64,000 bases of DNA, from NCBI RefSeq assembly GCF_964204865.1, contig NC_135262.1:7564001-7628000 (forward strand). Direction: 5' to 3'. The notes beneath the pieces were generated by a model that saw only the letters and a program-made list of their open reading frames with translations, ran no database searches and was not told the origin of the DNA. Below, one piece after another: positions 24,324 through 38,002 of the stretch; position 1 is the stretch's first letter, and each line of letters starts with the position of its first letter. Origin of the DNA: Styela clava (lineage: Eukaryota > Chordata > Ascidiacea > Stolidobranchia > Styelidae). The translations under genes and the position numbers were made by a program.

Positions 24324-27300
24324 GCAATAAAGTTTTATCATGATAGTGTAAAAAATCCAGTTTTAATGTTGTCTAATCTTATGGGTTAATGTTACCGCAT
24401 CTGAAGTTCAGCAATCTGTGAGTAACTTACCTAAATGATGTGCAGAACAGCCCGCTAAAAGTACGTGCAAATTATTTCACTGTTAACTAAGACTAAAGTA
24501 ATATGTATATCAAAATATATATAATATGTATACCAAAATAGCATATGCTGTTGGTCATGATATGACGTTATTAGACATTCGGTATATTACACGACGCTGT
24601 CCAAAAACCAGAAACTCTCTCGACTTTTCGAAACAAGAATTCGATTTATTTTCACAACATTTACCATTAGTATCTATATTAGTCAATGTTTTTTTGCTGA
24701 AGCACTGCCAAGTACAGAAGTAATTCAAATCTCAACTGTTTGCTGTAATATTTCAATCATACTAATATCAGATATTGCTACAGATTAGCGTTAAATAAAC
24801 TATTTTTTCAAGCACATGTGATTACTACAATTTTAACGGTCTTAGTCATACCTTGTTCGTTCTAGTCTATGCATTGTGTGTGACGCAACGTGCACCACGT
24901 ATTTTTTGCGTCATTGAAACATGGTGACCGACCGCAGGTGACCATTGAATAATGAATACGCAACTGATATATCAAGCAAAAAGTATTTCATCAGTTTTAC
25001 CAAACATGATCACATAACACTAATAACAGTCTTAACTTTTGGCAGGCCGCATCAGCGGGTGGACATATATATACCTTGACATGCAAATTTTTTCAAAAAA
25101 AAAGTAAATTATCGATAGATAAAGCGGAGAAGACTATATGCTATAACATAATTTTCAACACAATAGTTTCATATCAAGCTGATATATGTTATTCCAAAAA
25201 ATATTTATTCTTTTTTAAATAATCTCCTTATTGATCCGACATCATTCCCAAAATGTTATTGAGAAAGAAATTCCGAAACTCGTACGATAGTCTATTCGCC
25301 CGTAACTTATTTGTTGTAAAAAACACCGACGTTTTCTACGATTTGAATATATTACTGGGTCAAGGTTCCAATCCACATCGTCACGTGCAATCTATTCTCT
25401 GATTTCTGGATTCGCCTGAACTTCTACAAACAACTATCTGAAATTATCAATCGACCACCGAACAGCGGGCTCATGTTACATTATACGTACAAATGAATTT
25501 CATCAAGAACACAAAAGCTTGGTTCGCCTTTTTGTTTCACTATAAAATTCTCACGCGCTCAGTCTCGAACCACAGATGCTTGCTAAATTAGAAGTGACGG
25601 TAGGCTAAGTACGCGGGCTCATTTATCCTCCCTTCTCGCGCGTTGTCGTTTTTCTTGTTCAATCAGGCGTGCGGTGACGCACCTTTATTTTGGCCAATCC
25701 GCGAATATTCTCGTCAAGACAACGCCCCCTTTGAAAAACGTTTTCGATCTCAGTTAGGTTGGATGACGATAAGCGAGAACACATAGGCAAGGTTACCAGA
25801 TCCCACGTGGTTGTGTCAACAGCCATTTTGAATAATCCAAGTATTAAGATAGAAATTAGCAAAACTTTCGTATGTTTGTATGTTTTTTACGATTGTCATT
25901 ATACACGTTTGTCAATTTTTCGTGCTTTAATTTTTGTGTTGATTCTTGCATGATAGAAATAAATTATCTGAATAAGTTCATTGTATTTTATAATAGTTTA
26001 CACCTAGCCTAAAAGATAACTACAATCTACAGCATACAATAATCTACACAGCATACCTACTACTTGCCATTTTCCTACCATCATTGTACATTGTCATTGG
26101 TAATGAAAGTGACGAATCGTCTGCAGCGGCTTATCTACGTAAAATGGCACCCATGGTAAAGTTTAAAAATGCGCTCCCCTTGATATTTGGTCGACAATTT
26201 ATAATGACTATTATTGAAATCAGATACTTTTCCTCATATTTTATATTTAAATTATTTTATAAAAAACATTTTACAATTAACAATTTCGCGGATTTTGCTT
26301 CCCTGTTCAAACGGCGCTGCTGCCAATGGCACGAGCCACGGTTGTCACACTCTAGTTACGCCACTGATCGTTTATCGATTGACTGCCTGAAAATCAGTGC
26401 GATGGATTTTCCCCGTGACGTAGCGCATTCATGTTTCACCATAGCAGTGTCCTGTCTTGTAATCTCTGCACGTAGGCAGCGTGAGTGGGAACGTCTGGGC
26501 GAAGCTGGGAGGTTCTGTAGACTTGCTCCAAGAAGCTGTCGACTATTCCAGAGAGACTTGAAGAAATATTGGGAGTCTTTAAAGCCACAAAAAATCGACG
26601 AAATACGCTTTTTACGCCTATTATTTATTATTGTAATGACTGATTCGAAAATATTTTATCTTGTTGATTTTGAAGGGAGTTAAATGTCATAAGAGGGTGC
26701 CTTAACGCAAGGTGTAAGATTCGTATATTTATTTTTGTTTTATGAAATCTTCAATGACACTGAATCGACATGCTACTCTCCAGAGAGCAGCGACTCCACC
26801 TGTGATTCGAAAATACAATGACTTGGGGCTGGCACTAAACTTGGAAGATACGTGGCACGACTCCTGGTTAGATGGCTTGTACAAAACACTGGCCTACACT
26901 GCTAAATTCCTTGAGGTCCTATAGTTGTGTTCATAAGAATATCAATCAGTAGAATGTTGATTCGCAGGCAAGTAAGCCAACATTGTAAATAGCTTGGTGG
27001 CTTACATAGCTGGCATTCATTTGAGTACCACAACATCGACAATTGTATAAACAGAGAACTTCTAGTAGTGCGATGATCGGAAGGAAACATTTTCGATTTT
27101 GAAGATTTTATTCGGATGAGCTGGAATGAATTTTTAGGGAATTTGTAGAGCTCACAATCCTTTTGTATGTGCATCGACTAAGGTCAGATATATTTACCTT
27201 TATTTATAAGGAAAATTGCCAAAAAATACCCACCCAATTTGATGTATATATTAATTATATTTTTGACATCGTTTAATCAATCGGCCGGATAAAAAAGTTA

Positions 27301-30288
27301 TGAGCATCATGCATATGTTTCACGAGCCGCCAAACCCAAATAAAACAATATTTTTTGACATAGACGGTAATGAAACATTTCAGCAAACTCGGTGAATTTA
27401 GGCCGTAATGTGCCGGTACCGGTACACGACTTCCGCGTCCATACATTTGAGCACTGATATCGTGATCTTGTTGTGACTAAATTTAATTTAAGCCATACCA
27501 ACCCGGTTTGGAATCTACATTTATATCTTAGATCGAGTACCAATTTACTCACTGAAAATCAAAAAAAGGACCCACAGTCAATTCTGATTCGATACAAGAA
27601 CAGAATTTCACAAAAATCTACATCTCTCACGTGCTTATCATACACTTCCCGTGTAATTCTTTAAAGAAGCTGATCACGACGCACATTCTTGATTCTGGCT
27701 CCTATTGTGTAGAAACAAGTTTCTTGTTTCCTTAGTTGCCCCGAACTTTTATTTTCATCATAATTTTTCAGCTCCCATCACCGCTTTCAAAATGCAATAA
27801 CAACTTTAATGATGATAATAAATTGTTAAAATGAAGACGGTTGCCAACATTCTTTGGGAATCCCACAACTAAAGCGCAAAGCAAGTTTCCCCATCACTCC
27901 AATATCCGTCTTTTCTAATCATCACTTTGCTTTCTCGTATAAACTTCAAAATCACATACAATTCGATTCTTTCATTGTGCTGATAGAAATGTGCCAAATT
28001 AAACAATGTACTTTAGAATTTTAAGAAATACAGAAATATTGCAACTCCCTTTTTTTCGAAAATGCCCCTTTCTTCGTGTACTTTGCGTTTTATTTAGTTC
28101 CTGAGATGTTTTTTTTTCAATTATTTTTTTGCTAGCTGAAGTGTATATTCATAATTGGGTCAAATTGAAAACAAACAAAAAATTTAATTTTTCAAAACTA
28201 CTTTCTGTAAATTGTCCTTTGTGTGAATAATCAATTAGATGAAAAAAAAATATTACAATTATTGTTAAGCGTTCGAGGGCCGCATTGGAAGTTTTCTGGG
28301 GCCGCATGTTTGACACCCCTGCTCTAGCAGTAACAACATCTTCCTTCTTCGCAAAGCCCTGTAATTAAATTAAAAATTATAAAACCTTTGCTCTATAATC
28401 AAGTTTATAATCAATTCTTAGCGATGATACAAATTTCTTGTGCAGAGTAGAAAAATTATAAACAGCACGTTGACGCGGATTACAACTCACAAAAAATATG
28501 ATCAGAAAACAAGACTTGATTCATAAAGAAAAACGTTGCAAAACACGTAAATAAATACACTCGAAAGGTATATAAAAAAAAAAAAAAAAGAACTCAATGC
28601 TGAAATCTATATTCATCATATAACACTCAAAATTCTGAATATGACTGAAAAAATGCGCTACCCAATTGTATCGAAATAGATTATTCTTTATACAATTCAA
28701 ATTCTAACTTATATGTGCATGAAGAATGGGAAGAATCAGTTAACTCAGTTATATCTCGACCTTCCCTGCCTTCAAACTGTGAATATACCTGACTCAGACC
28801 AGCGCAGAAACGACCTCACACTACCACGCCCTGAACCGAAATGTGGCACGCGCGCCAAATATTTTTTTAGGGTCGAAAGAGAAAAAAAGAGCAGTATCAA
28901 AGATAAGCATGAAGGGAGGGTTGTCATTTTTAATAAAGAAACAAAGATACTGTAATCTCTATCTCACTCTAATCAATGACCAATGATTGTTGTTTACTAG
29001 TGAAAATAAAGAACGTAGATTAATTTGGGATGTGACTGAGAAGAGTCTGATTAAACCACATTGAATGCGACGTCTGTTGACATGGTCTACACTCTACAGT
29101 TCACTTCATGTTTGTAATTGAGTAGGTACATATAATACAAACCTGACACTTTAACCGTTTAACGCAACAATATTTTTTGCTTTTCGCATAACTATTGAAA
29201 CAATACAGGATGTCCGTTACAATTTTGTTATAAAGTCAGTTATTAATATATCTTAACCAGGTTTATTGTTTGTTAATCAGTAATTGTTCAAGTATTTTAT
29301 ACATCTGTGAGGGCAAAATCTATAAATGGCATTGACAAATTCCCTCTGCAATTTTGAAAAAGTCCAAGACTTTACGGACACTCTATATGTCTTTAATCCA
29401 ACATCATTTAATATCTTGTTGATCCTTACTCACTTTTTATTGTAATTATTCTTTTCGGAAGCGAAAAATAACATCCCATTGGAATTTCTCTGGCAGTCTT
29501 TACCCCTTGTGTCACTAATCACTATGCACATACGTCACAGACAATATAAGGTTCGTGAGATATGAGGTTTCAAAGTTGCATAACTCACACGGGATGATGA
29601 GATAACTATCGCAACTTTCACGAAACCGCACGATACCAGTATGATTCCACGAGGCAACAGTCTTACTTCGCTAACGTTACCCCAATTCCGTCTGTAGACT
29701 GTATTTGTATCCACACAACATGAGAAAAAAATCCACTTACATAAATGAAAATGCTTTCTAGAGAATATTTATGTATTTTTCTCGACATTTGAGCACTAAA
29801 AATATCAAAAACGCATTTCTATAGACCTAAAACACCGCCGTAGAAAATGCGAAAAGACGGACAACTGGCCAGGGCCAAACTTCTTTATCGTTTAACGTGT
29901 TAGTAAAGCGCCCACTTTCTCGTAAAAGGCAAAAATGGTATTCTTGAATGATCGTTAATATTCGAGAGAGAGAGATTTGCGCGCCAAAACAGACGTCTCG
30001 TAAAGTGCCTTCTTCTCTCATTTTACCGAGAATCGGTATTCACTAAAGTTCTTTAACGCGCCGGAGTGCTCGTAAACTAACGAGGGGAAATTGTTGCTCT
30101 TTAGCAGTAGTTCGGCCTGTTCTTAGCATGCATTCAAGTTAACAGGTATGTGTGTTTATTTACCTGAGACAAGTCTGCGCGACATGCATCCCAACAAATG
30201 CTGTGGTGTTTGCATACTTCGTGAAAAATTGGTATCAAAAATCCCTAACTTAGGTAGGAGTGACTGTAGTCTAGTAGCTGTAACTCGC
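24324..30288. other. Intergenic region without recognisable genes
   Basis: Apart from the possible MITE at 26124-26366, I find no conserved gene. A 199-codon open frame on the plus strand at 26084-26683 runs across that MITE and has no recognisable domain, so I do not call it a gene. The motif CATGTTTGACACCCCTG near 28310 looks like a lone hAT right end. Confidence 0.45.
26124..26366. mobile_element. Probable degenerate hAT MITE
   Basis: The left end CAGCGGCTTATCTACG resembles the complement of the right end, CAGTGGCGTAACTAGA. Flanking octamers ATCGTCTG and ATCGTTTA agree at six of eight positions. The family has CAGTGGCGTA-type ends in many animals. The divergence leaves the call uncertain. 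Confidence 0.45.
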
Positions 30289-30925
30289 CTAGGCCGCGAG
30301 CCGAGGCCATTTATCTTTCAGTTTCGTAGCGCACATCAGGTAACTACCTGAAAATGATTTTAAAATGTTCCTTAGAAATTTAGTAACAAATATTGCCTTG
30401 TTCCCACTTCCAAAAGTTGCACGTTTTACAGAAAAGACGCTTTTACTACAATAAATATGTGTTACCATCTGTCCTATTTTCTCTGCTTTTCCGGTATCAT
30501 GGGCCAATGAACGCAGACTTCTGCACGACGTAACAGTCAAGTTAGTCAGCTGTAGGTGGATCCCCAGTGATCGGATGAATATCAGATGTACTCAACTGCT
30601 CGCTTTTGCGTTGAGTAGCCTTTCCATAGTTTTTTTCAGTTACCGGTAATATTAGTCCAGTTATTCTAAGGAGGTGTTGAAAAGTATAGGTAAGATATTA
30701 AACACTTGTTTATCCTTGCCATAAATAGCAATTTTAGTTGAGCACTAGCTCATAAGGAAGGCTAGACCTAGAATAATATGTCACAAACAACGATATTTTC
30801 TGGCTTGCATGAAATGTTTATGATTAATTTAATGACTCTTCTTGACTATTCAGCAGACTTATACTACTATATAGGCCACAGCATATTTGGAAATAGAAAT
30901 GAATGGCTGTTTCTGTAATGCACGG

Positions 30926-31438
30926 TTGTGTGAAAGAGAAGAAATTAATCAATTTTACTAATGTCGGTTGGTCTAAATCTAAATTCATAGAGTCGACAAG
31001 AACCTGGGAAGCAATGATAAGTTATGCCGGAGTGGAAAGAAAGGTAGCATTGGAAATGATTGAGAGGTGAGAAATGAAGTTGTAGACAAACAGTTGATGT
31101 TTCAAAATATAGTCTATAGTCCATACTCATACTGTCATAGGACATTTCAGACTGTGATATATCAAAATTTAGTGTAGATATAGTCTAGTAATGGTATGCA
31201 AACACTGCTGGACTGTAGAACATGCAATGAGCATATATACGCTCATTTAGTACATCAGATAAAATGCATTATGTATTCAAGGTATTAGTTAGTATTTAGG
31301 GGTATTTTTAAAATCATGCTGCTCCAAATATTATTTTCTTCCTTATTTTAGATACTGTACTACAAAAGAAAACGGCAATGTTCCACCAATCCGACCTAAC
31401 GCATGCTCTGATCCCTGCTGCTATCAGTGCTATAAAAT
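30926..31438 (+). pseudogene. Two-exon coding remnant inside the long-TIR element
   Basis: An open stretch at 30926-31069 translates to HGCVKEKKLINFTNVGWSKS and continues to an AGGTGAGA donor. After an acceptor at about 31351 a second stretch encodes YCTTKENGNVPPIRPNACSD, then PCCYQCYKMN and a stop. The motif INFT..GW followed by a CYK terminus resembles Cys/His-containing N-terminal regions of many repeat-derived hypothetical proteins in invertebrates; this is a remembered resemblance only. No start codon or downstream transposase was found, so it is best read as a decayed element gene. Confidence 0.35.
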
Positions 31439-32487
31439 GAATTAAACAAGAAGTCTTGAAGCTTAAAGGTATATGAGAATCATAATAGTTGCAAACAGCT
31501 TAGATGGGCTATTCATATTGAAATACTTTAGCACTTTTCTGCAATTGGAACTGCCCATCAAATTCATGTTGGAGACTTCATTGAGATTTTCAATTCATTT
31601 TTTTCCCTCGACTATGAAGATCTTTTGAGGTTAACGAGGTATTAATAAATAAAGCTGAGGAATTTGAAGAGGATATGAAGTATGTAAATGATACCAGGGC
31701 ACGTCTATTTAACACTGTCAAACATAAGGATTATACTCTCCACCCAACAATGATTCACTGAAGAAGCATAGAAGCCCTCAAATCAGTTCTTGAGTTGGCA
31801 AACTGCAAAGAAAAATAGTCAAAATAATTTATGAAAGTGTGCCAAAATCAACTTAAATTGCACAGATTTTTGTTTTTGTATTGACTGCAGAAATCACAGT
31901 ACACCTATAGAGGAAAAGTCGATTTTTGAGATAGTGGATTTCGAAAACAATTCAGAAGAAAGTGAATTAGATATTACAGTTGATTTAATAAGTATCATAC
32001 ATTTGTTTTTTTTTCGGACATTTGTTAGTGTCGTAGTCCTGTTTCTAGAAATATTATTGCCTTTGTTCAAATACATAACCACATAAACTAAAAAAAGATT
32101 AATTGTAAATTGTAATATTTCTGTTCACTATGTTATGTACATATTGTACATTCATTTAATTTTCTTGACTTTTGCGGTGAATTTCTAAGTGAGAAATAAC
32201 TGATTTATTTGTGTTTTCGTGCTCACGATGTTAATTTGTGACTTCATTGCTTAAAAATAAATACGTTTGATACTTGATAGCTTCTATAAAATGGATGTAG
32301 CTTTTTATGCTGTTCTTGTTGTAAACTGCTTGTGGTTATTACATAAAATTTATTCTCAAATGTGAATCAGCGTTGTTGGTGTCGCTGCTTTCGAGGTCAC
32401 TCCCGACTCCTGTCACACAATTAAAGTATTTTTTGTTGTTGGTTACATGTATGCCATATTTTTCGTAATCTACCTAATAAATTATGA

Positions 32488-32575
32488 TTGACTGAGGAAG
32501 TCCGATTTTGGTCAGGCAAAACATTACAGGAATACATTTGTGTTAGTGTGCTGTAGGGCTCTCGAATTGTATGGT
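32488..32575 (+). repeat. Dispersed repeat with hammerhead-like core, copy 2
   Basis: It matches 16515-16600. The core reads CTGAGGA (32492-32498), fitting the hammerhead CUGANGA consensus. An imperfect stem GTCCGA..GGTCAGGC follows, then AAAAC where GAAAC is expected, and the common TTTGTGTTAGTGTGC tail. The two copies together suggest an ancestor with both intact motifs. It lies between the inverted ends of the 30289-33201 element. Confidence 0.5.
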
Positions 32576-33201
32576 TCTTATGTATGCGTTGTAAACTTAT
32601 GGTTATTGAATTTCCGGGAACCTCTCATATTCAATTTCGCACCAGGATTGTGGAACAAGCTGTAATGCGTTCATTATGTTCGTTTTCACACAAAACTGAA
32701 GAATTTATTTAGTTACCAGATGTGCGCTACGAAACTCATTTTCTGGGCGTTTTCATGGTTTCGTCTCACGGCCCATATCCGTGGTAAGGATCTACAAGTG
32801 TTTAATAATTTACTTATACATTTTTCAACAACGTCTTAGCATAACTTAACTAATAATAACTAAACAGGGCTATGGAAAGCCTGCCCAACTCAGCGCAAGG
32901 TCGAGCAGAAATAACTAATATTCATCCGCTCGCTAACAGCTGGTTTAATTCAATTGTTACGCCATGCAGAAGTCATTGTTCAGTGCCGAAAATGTAGAGA
33001 ATATAGGACAGATCGTAGCACATATTTCTTGTAGTAAAAGCGTCTTTTCCGTAAAACGTGCAACTTTTGGAAGTGGGAACAAGGCAATATTTGTTACTAA
33101 ATTTTTAAGGAACATCTTAAAATCATTTTCAGGTAGTTACCTGATGTGCGCTACGAAACTCACTTTCTAGGCGTTTTTCAGGGCCTCGGCTCGCGGCCTA
33201 G

Positions 33202-34093
33202 CCTATATATGACAACTAACACCGTACTAACATCAAATATGGGATTACATATTCATCTATTTTATTGTCTGTTACAGAAGTAGTTCAACAATATGTATCT
33301 CAGAATTTATTTCATTTATCGATAGATTACTGCTACATACCCCAAACTTTAAATCACAGGCTGCAAAAAGTAGAGCAGAGATCGTTGCAAAATAGGCTTA
33401 TCCGCGCCGGGCGAGCTAGTCAGTAAGGGATACGGTTGAGCGATCATACAGTGGTTTTTGTTCAACGACGATCGTGCGTAAGATTTCGAGAGAACTTGCG
33501 TGACCGTGCGTAGAGTTTTTACGAGATGTTTCGTGAATCGCACTTAACGAGATTTCGTAACTGCGTTTTTGAGAGACAAGGTTACGCGCTCGTAAGCGCG
33601 GCTTTTCACGAAGTTTGGCGAATGGGGCCCCCAGGCCCCGCCCCCTCTGTAGTCGAGTTGTTTCTGGTGAGTTGTCCTCTTCCCGTATGCAGCATGTACA
33701 GATCACAGATGTACCTACGCTATATCAAGGGTTTTTTACTTTCCTGATTTCATAATCTGTTTTATTTACCGTACCGTACAGTATTTGTTTTTATCAATCA
33801 TTTTATCTTATCGCCTTATCGTTACTGCGTTATGGAGTCTAAATAAACTTATCTTATCTAATGGCAGAATGGTGTTTGAAGTAGCCTACCGTACGCTCAG
33901 ACGCTATGTCAAAAAATGGATTACCGGTACCGTAGTCAAATACTGTATAAATTCATCAATACCGGTACCGGTATTGTCTCACACTCTGTTATTATCAATG
34001 TTTTAAATTTTATTTGTGATATACTTTTCAGTCGTTTTATATTTTTTGTTGTGCACTGTGCCCAACTTTTTTATTTGAGACATAGCCATAAAG
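33202..34093. other. DHCR24 upstream region
   Basis: The region includes a GC-richer stretch (about 33405-33660) with many CG dinucleotides, then GAGTCTAAATAAACTTATCT at about 33835, which looks like a retroelement or old transcript end. Short palindromes of ACCGGTACCGG type lie at 33934-33978. The DHCR24 promoter must be here, but no specific element could be assigned. Confidence 0.4.
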
Positions 34094-35683
34094 ATGGATG
34101 TGCCTCAGCAATTCTTTGAGTCTTTTTTGGCTGACCAGAGATATATCTTGGGAAGCTTCTTTGGATCATTTCTCCTGCTCGTGGCGTACTTGAGGTATAA
34201 AGGAATAGAATACATTCTCATCCATTATCGATGGGTTTTTGTGTGCTTTTTGCTCCTGCCCGCTTCGTTCATTTTTGATATATTCATGTACACTCGATCG
34301 TGGATCATTTTCAAACTCAACAGCGCTCCAAAAATGCATGATGCTCGAGTAAAAGACGTCCAGCAACAAGTTCGAGAATGGCAAAAAAGGGGAAATGGAA
34401 AAACGATGTGCACAGCAAGACCTGGATGGTCGACTATATCTGTCAGATTAAGCAAATATAAAAACGACATGAAAAAAATTAAAATCAATTTAATGGATGT
34501 TTTGGAAGTTGATACAGAAAGAAAAGTCGTGCGTACAGAGCCTCTCGTCACAATGGGCCAAATTTCGTCATTGCTTTTGTCACAAGGATGGACGTTGCCT
34601 GTATTGCCCGAGATGGATGATCTAACAGTTGGAGGGTTAATAATGGGAACGGGTGTCGAAACCTCATCACATAAATATGGATTAATGCAACATGTATGTG
34701 TTGCATATGAATTAGTGCTCGCTGATGGAAGTTTTGTACGATGCTCCAAAGATGAAAACACAGATCTTTTTTACGCTGTTCCCTGGTCTTATGGTACTTT
34801 AGGATTCCTCGTCGCTGCTGAAATTAGAATCGTCCCCGCCAAACCATATGTCAAAATCAATTATCATCCCGTCCACTCGGCCAAAGATGTCACAGAGAAA
34901 TTTTCTGCGGAATCTTTCAAAACAGATAAAAATGATTTTGTTGAAGGACTGGCGTATTCAAGAGATACTGCTGTCATTATGACTGGCAGTATGGTTGATA
35001 CATTCGAAGAAGGAAAACTGAATCGAATTGGTCGTTGGTATAAACCTTGGTTTTTCAAGCACGTTGAACAGTTTCTGAAAAATGGGGAAGCTGTTGAATA
35101 TATCCCAATTCGTGATTACTACCATCGTCATACAAGGAGCATTTTCTGGGAATTGCAAGATATCATTCCTTTTGGAAACAATCCAGTTTTTCGCTTTTTA
35201 TTCGGATGGCTCGTACCACCGAAAGTGTCTTTGTTAAAACTGACTCAAGGCAAAACAATAAAACGTCTTTATGAGGAACATCAAGTTATTCAAGATATGT
35301 TATTACCAATGGAAAAACTGGGCGATTGCTTGGATATTTTTCACAAAGAAATTAGAATGTATCCACTCTGGCTGTGTCCTTTTCGACTTCCAAATGATCC
35401 CGGTATGGTACATCCAACTACCGGAAAAGAGGAAATGTACGTTGATGTGGGAGCATACGGAGAACCAAAAGCTTCTGGTTTTCATAATGTTCGTACAACT
35501 CGTCGTCTTGAGAAGGCCACGAAAGACTTGGGTGGATTTCAGATGCTTTATGCAGACAGCTACATGACGAGAGAAGAATTTTATGATATGTTCGACCACA
35601 GTTTGTATGATAAAATGCGGAAATCTCTTCCAATGTGTAAAAAAGCACTTCCAGAAGTTTACGATAAAGTCCACAAAGAGTAA
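34094..35683 (+). CDS. DHCR24: Delta(24)-sterol reductase
   Basis: A single open exon of 529 codons covers the whole family length (human 516). The enzyme is an FAD-dependent, NADPH-using ER membrane oxidoreductase that reduces the C24 double bond of desmosterol and lanosterol intermediates. The N terminus carries hydrophobic segments at about residues 20-33 and 47-66, including [18 protein letters not shown], the conserved membrane anchor. The FAD-binding PCMH domain follows, with the [20 protein letters not shown] block at about 176-195 and [13 protein letters not shown]. The C-terminal half has [20 protein letters not shown] and [19 protein letters not shown], almost identical to vertebrates. 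The start ATG precedes the first conserved hydrophobic segment. AATAAA signals lie at 36668, 36772 and about 37873. No intron is present. Confidence 0.97.
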   Translation: MDVPQQFFESFLADQRYILGSFFGSFLLLVAYLRYKGIEYILIHYRWVFVCFLLLPASFIFDIFMYTRSWIIFKLNSAPKMHDARVKDVQQQVREWQKRGNGKTMCTARPGWSTISVRLSKYKNDMKKIKINLMDVLEVDTERKVVRTEPLVTMGQISSLLLSQGWTLPVLPEMDDLTVGGLIMGTGVETSSHKYGLMQHVCVAYELVLADGSFVRCSKDENTDLFYAVPWSYGTLGFLVAAEIRIVPAKPYVKINYHPVHSAKDVTEKFSAESFKTDKNDFVEGLAYSRDTAVIMTGSMVDTFEEGKLNRIGRWYKPWFFKHVEQFLKNGEAVEYIPIRDYYHRHTRSIFWELQDIIPFGNNPVFRFLFGWLVPPKVSLLKLTQGKTIKRLYEEHQVIQDMLLPMEKLGDCLDIFHKEIRMYPLWLCPFRLPNDPGMVHPTTGKEEMYVDVGAYGEPKASGFHNVRTTRRLEKATKDLGGFQMLYADSYMTREEFYDMFDHSLYDKMRKSLPMCKKALPEVYDKVHKE

Positions 35684-35804
35684 CTTTAAATTGTGATTGA
35701 TGCGATAAATTGGGCTTGTGATTGTCTCAACCATCAAAATATGTTTACTATTTCCTGAATACCAAAAATACCAAAACACATTAGGTAATAATATCCAATG
35801 GGAA

Positions 35805-35908
35805 AATTTCTGAAAATTTTTTTTTTTTTGTAGTTAAATTTTCTTTTGTACATCACAATTTCTGAAAAATTTTTTTTTTTGTAGTTAAATTTTCTTCTGT
35901 ACATTACA
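35805..35908. repeat. 52-bp tandem duplication in DHCR24 3' region
   Basis: Two adjacent units, 35805-35856 and 35857-35908, each run AATTTCTGAAAA, a T-tract, GTAGTTAAATTTTCTT and GTACAT.AC. Only a few positions differ, so the duplication is recent. Confidence 0.85.
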
Positions 35909-37234
35909 ATTTTTCCGTACTATTTGTTAGTTATTAAAATCAGATCGATTGTTAAAACTTTGTAAAATAATGTTATAGATTACGGAATATCAAATATATT
36001 CAAAATTTGTCCATGTTCATAAAAGAAAATGTTAAATTTAAGATTAAGATGATGTGATTAGTCTTAAGAAATTAAACGAATAACTTCAAATTTGAATATT
36101 CAACTTGTTTTGGGCACCTCGCTTTATTAATCATTCTTTATAAAAGGTTTGAAACTTATTAGATATCGTACTACCTAATTTATATTTACCGTAGTTATGT
36201 ATTCTATAGCACATTATATACTAATGCTTTGTATAATTTCATGCACCTTACATATCCAATTGCATATAGTTCTAAAACTTTTATTCAACACAGTACACAT
36301 TTGAAGCACTAAATATTATGAAGAAAGTTTTCTCATGTAAATTTATATATATATATATTATCTATACAAACATACTTGAAATTATGACCTTGAGATTTTT
36401 CTAATTTTTGATGCAGGGTAATTTTTATTTAATTACTGTTAATTATTGTGATCCGTAAACAAGGTTTTCTTTAATTTGTAACATAATTTGAAAATTGAAT
36501 TTTCCTTTAATTTATGGTGTATTATTGTCTATGAAGCTGTACTGCAGTTGAGATGTAAAATTTAATACTTTTTTCGTTATTCGATGGATATGTACGGTAA
36601 TTCTGCAATATCGATGCATCAGGCCTGAAGTTCCTAAATTTGTACCATGAAACATTCACATTCGTGGAATAAAATTATACAGCCAGTAACATTGAATTAT
36701 GAGTCTATAACTAGAAGAAGTTTTATATTATATGCACATTTTTAGTCAGTGAGATGCATTTGTTTTGTGAAAATAAACTAAATATCAATCGATTAAAACG
36801 AACAATCGCAATTGAATGGCCAATGAGCTAACTTTTTTTACTAAATATTAATTTTTGACAAATTTGATAATATTGTGTCAAGTTCTCAACAGGAACAATT
36901 GAGTTTAAATTGCTGCGATGAACTTGAAATCATTTCATAATGCACTGTTTCTTTACGGACGTACAGTCTGGGGAACGACTGCACTATGGCATCATCAAAA
37001 ACCAAACTCTCAATTATGGAAAAATTTCTTTTCTAGTTTCACTCTTGCAATAGCATTCGTCCATGGAAACATTTCAAAATTTATTATTTCAGAGTAAATA
37101 GGTTTGTACTCTGATTCCATGACAACTCATATTCTGCCAAAATAATATGCCAACTTTGCAGCCATAAAACATACATAGTATATTTCTGATTATTTTCATT
37201 TTTACAATTTATTTTTCATATTTTTAATTTTATA

Positions 37235-37520
37235 TGAAGCCTATGACATTTTTTTGCAAATTGAGGTATCTGTGCTTTCCTTAGCTGAATATTAACGTAA
37301 AACAAATATTGATATACTTCAGACTATCTTTTAAGTTTCTTTTCAATATTTGTTTAAACTTTGTCCTTCATTATGTTGTATAAGCTTTTCTTGTATGGCA
37401 ATCTTGTTGTAAACAGTTTATTTATGAAACATTTTCAATTTTAAACAGCCTATGACGTTTTTTGCAAACTGAGGCTTTGTGTTTTAAATAATTGAATATA
37501 AGCATTAAACAAATATGGAT
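37235..37520. repeat. Spaced direct repeat (two related ~75-bp segments)
   Basis: Segments at about 37235-37315 and 37445-37520 share AGCCTATGAC.TTTTTT, GCAAA.TGAGG, then a TGTG.TTT...GAATAT and TAAACAAATAT order. They are separated by about 130 bp of unrelated sequence. Confidence 0.6.
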
Positions 37521-38002
37521 TCGCACAACTTTCATGGTCGCAGGAATTTGAACGTAACGACAGCCAACATATTGATTTGTTTAAATCATTCAGCAGTCAG
37601 CGACATCCTTCAAAACGTCCTTCAAGTAATATCCTTTTTACAGTTAAAATAAAAGCTCACTGTGTTATCTATTGACCTCCAGCCAAAAATTTCAAATACT
37701 TCATTTATAAGCCAGGAATAACGTAAAACACTTCAATATATCTTTACAGGAGTTGTACTTATTATTAATATATGTCATTGTTGTGTTTATTTCATTGTCT
37801 AGGACCCTAGGTAGTGCTAATTTATCGTAGTGTTATTTAGAATTAACTCTATGTAGCTGTTTGTATTAGGTTTAATAAAAACTTGAAAAAATGGTGGTTT
37901 GATTGTTATTATTTTTTGGGGGGGGGGGGGGCGTAACAAGTATATAATTCACAATTACTCGTTTAATGAGCCTATAATTTAATTATAATATAGAGTAGAC
38001 AA

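Larger units (their letters stand above)
30289..33201. mobile_element. 2.9-kb element with long terminal inverted repeats
   Basis: The left end CTAGGCCGCGAGCCGAGGCC (30289-30308) and its exact complement (33182-33201) bound a segment whose ends are inverted copies for about 340 bp (30289 to about 30635, and about 32860 to 33201). Both arms share, for example, GCACATCAGGTAACTACCTG and GTAACAAATATTGCCTTGTT, with small indels. A third partial copy of the right end lies at 32717-32785. Two spliceable coding remnants are inside (30926-31069 and 31352-31438). No target-site duplication was found, so the superfamily is open. Confidence 0.75.
35684..38002. other. DHCR24 3' flank
   Basis: No gene is seen. 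It holds a 52-bp tandem duplication (35805-35908), two related segments at 37235-37315 and 37445-37520, and a G-run at about 37918-37931. Three AATAAA signals are compatible with alternative DHCR24 3' ends. Confidence 0.5.

Noticed and set aside
26084-26683. 199-codon open frame on the plus strand
   Set aside because: It runs through a probable MITE, has no recognisable domain and begins at a non-ATG codon, so it is likely open by chance.
33405-33660. CG-rich stretch considered as a tRNA or SINE
   Set aside because: No A/B box pair or cloverleaf could be found, and no second copy is in the window.
34225-34761. 178-codon minus-strand frame inside DHCR24
   Set aside because: It is antisense to a strongly conserved coding exon and has no domain of its own.
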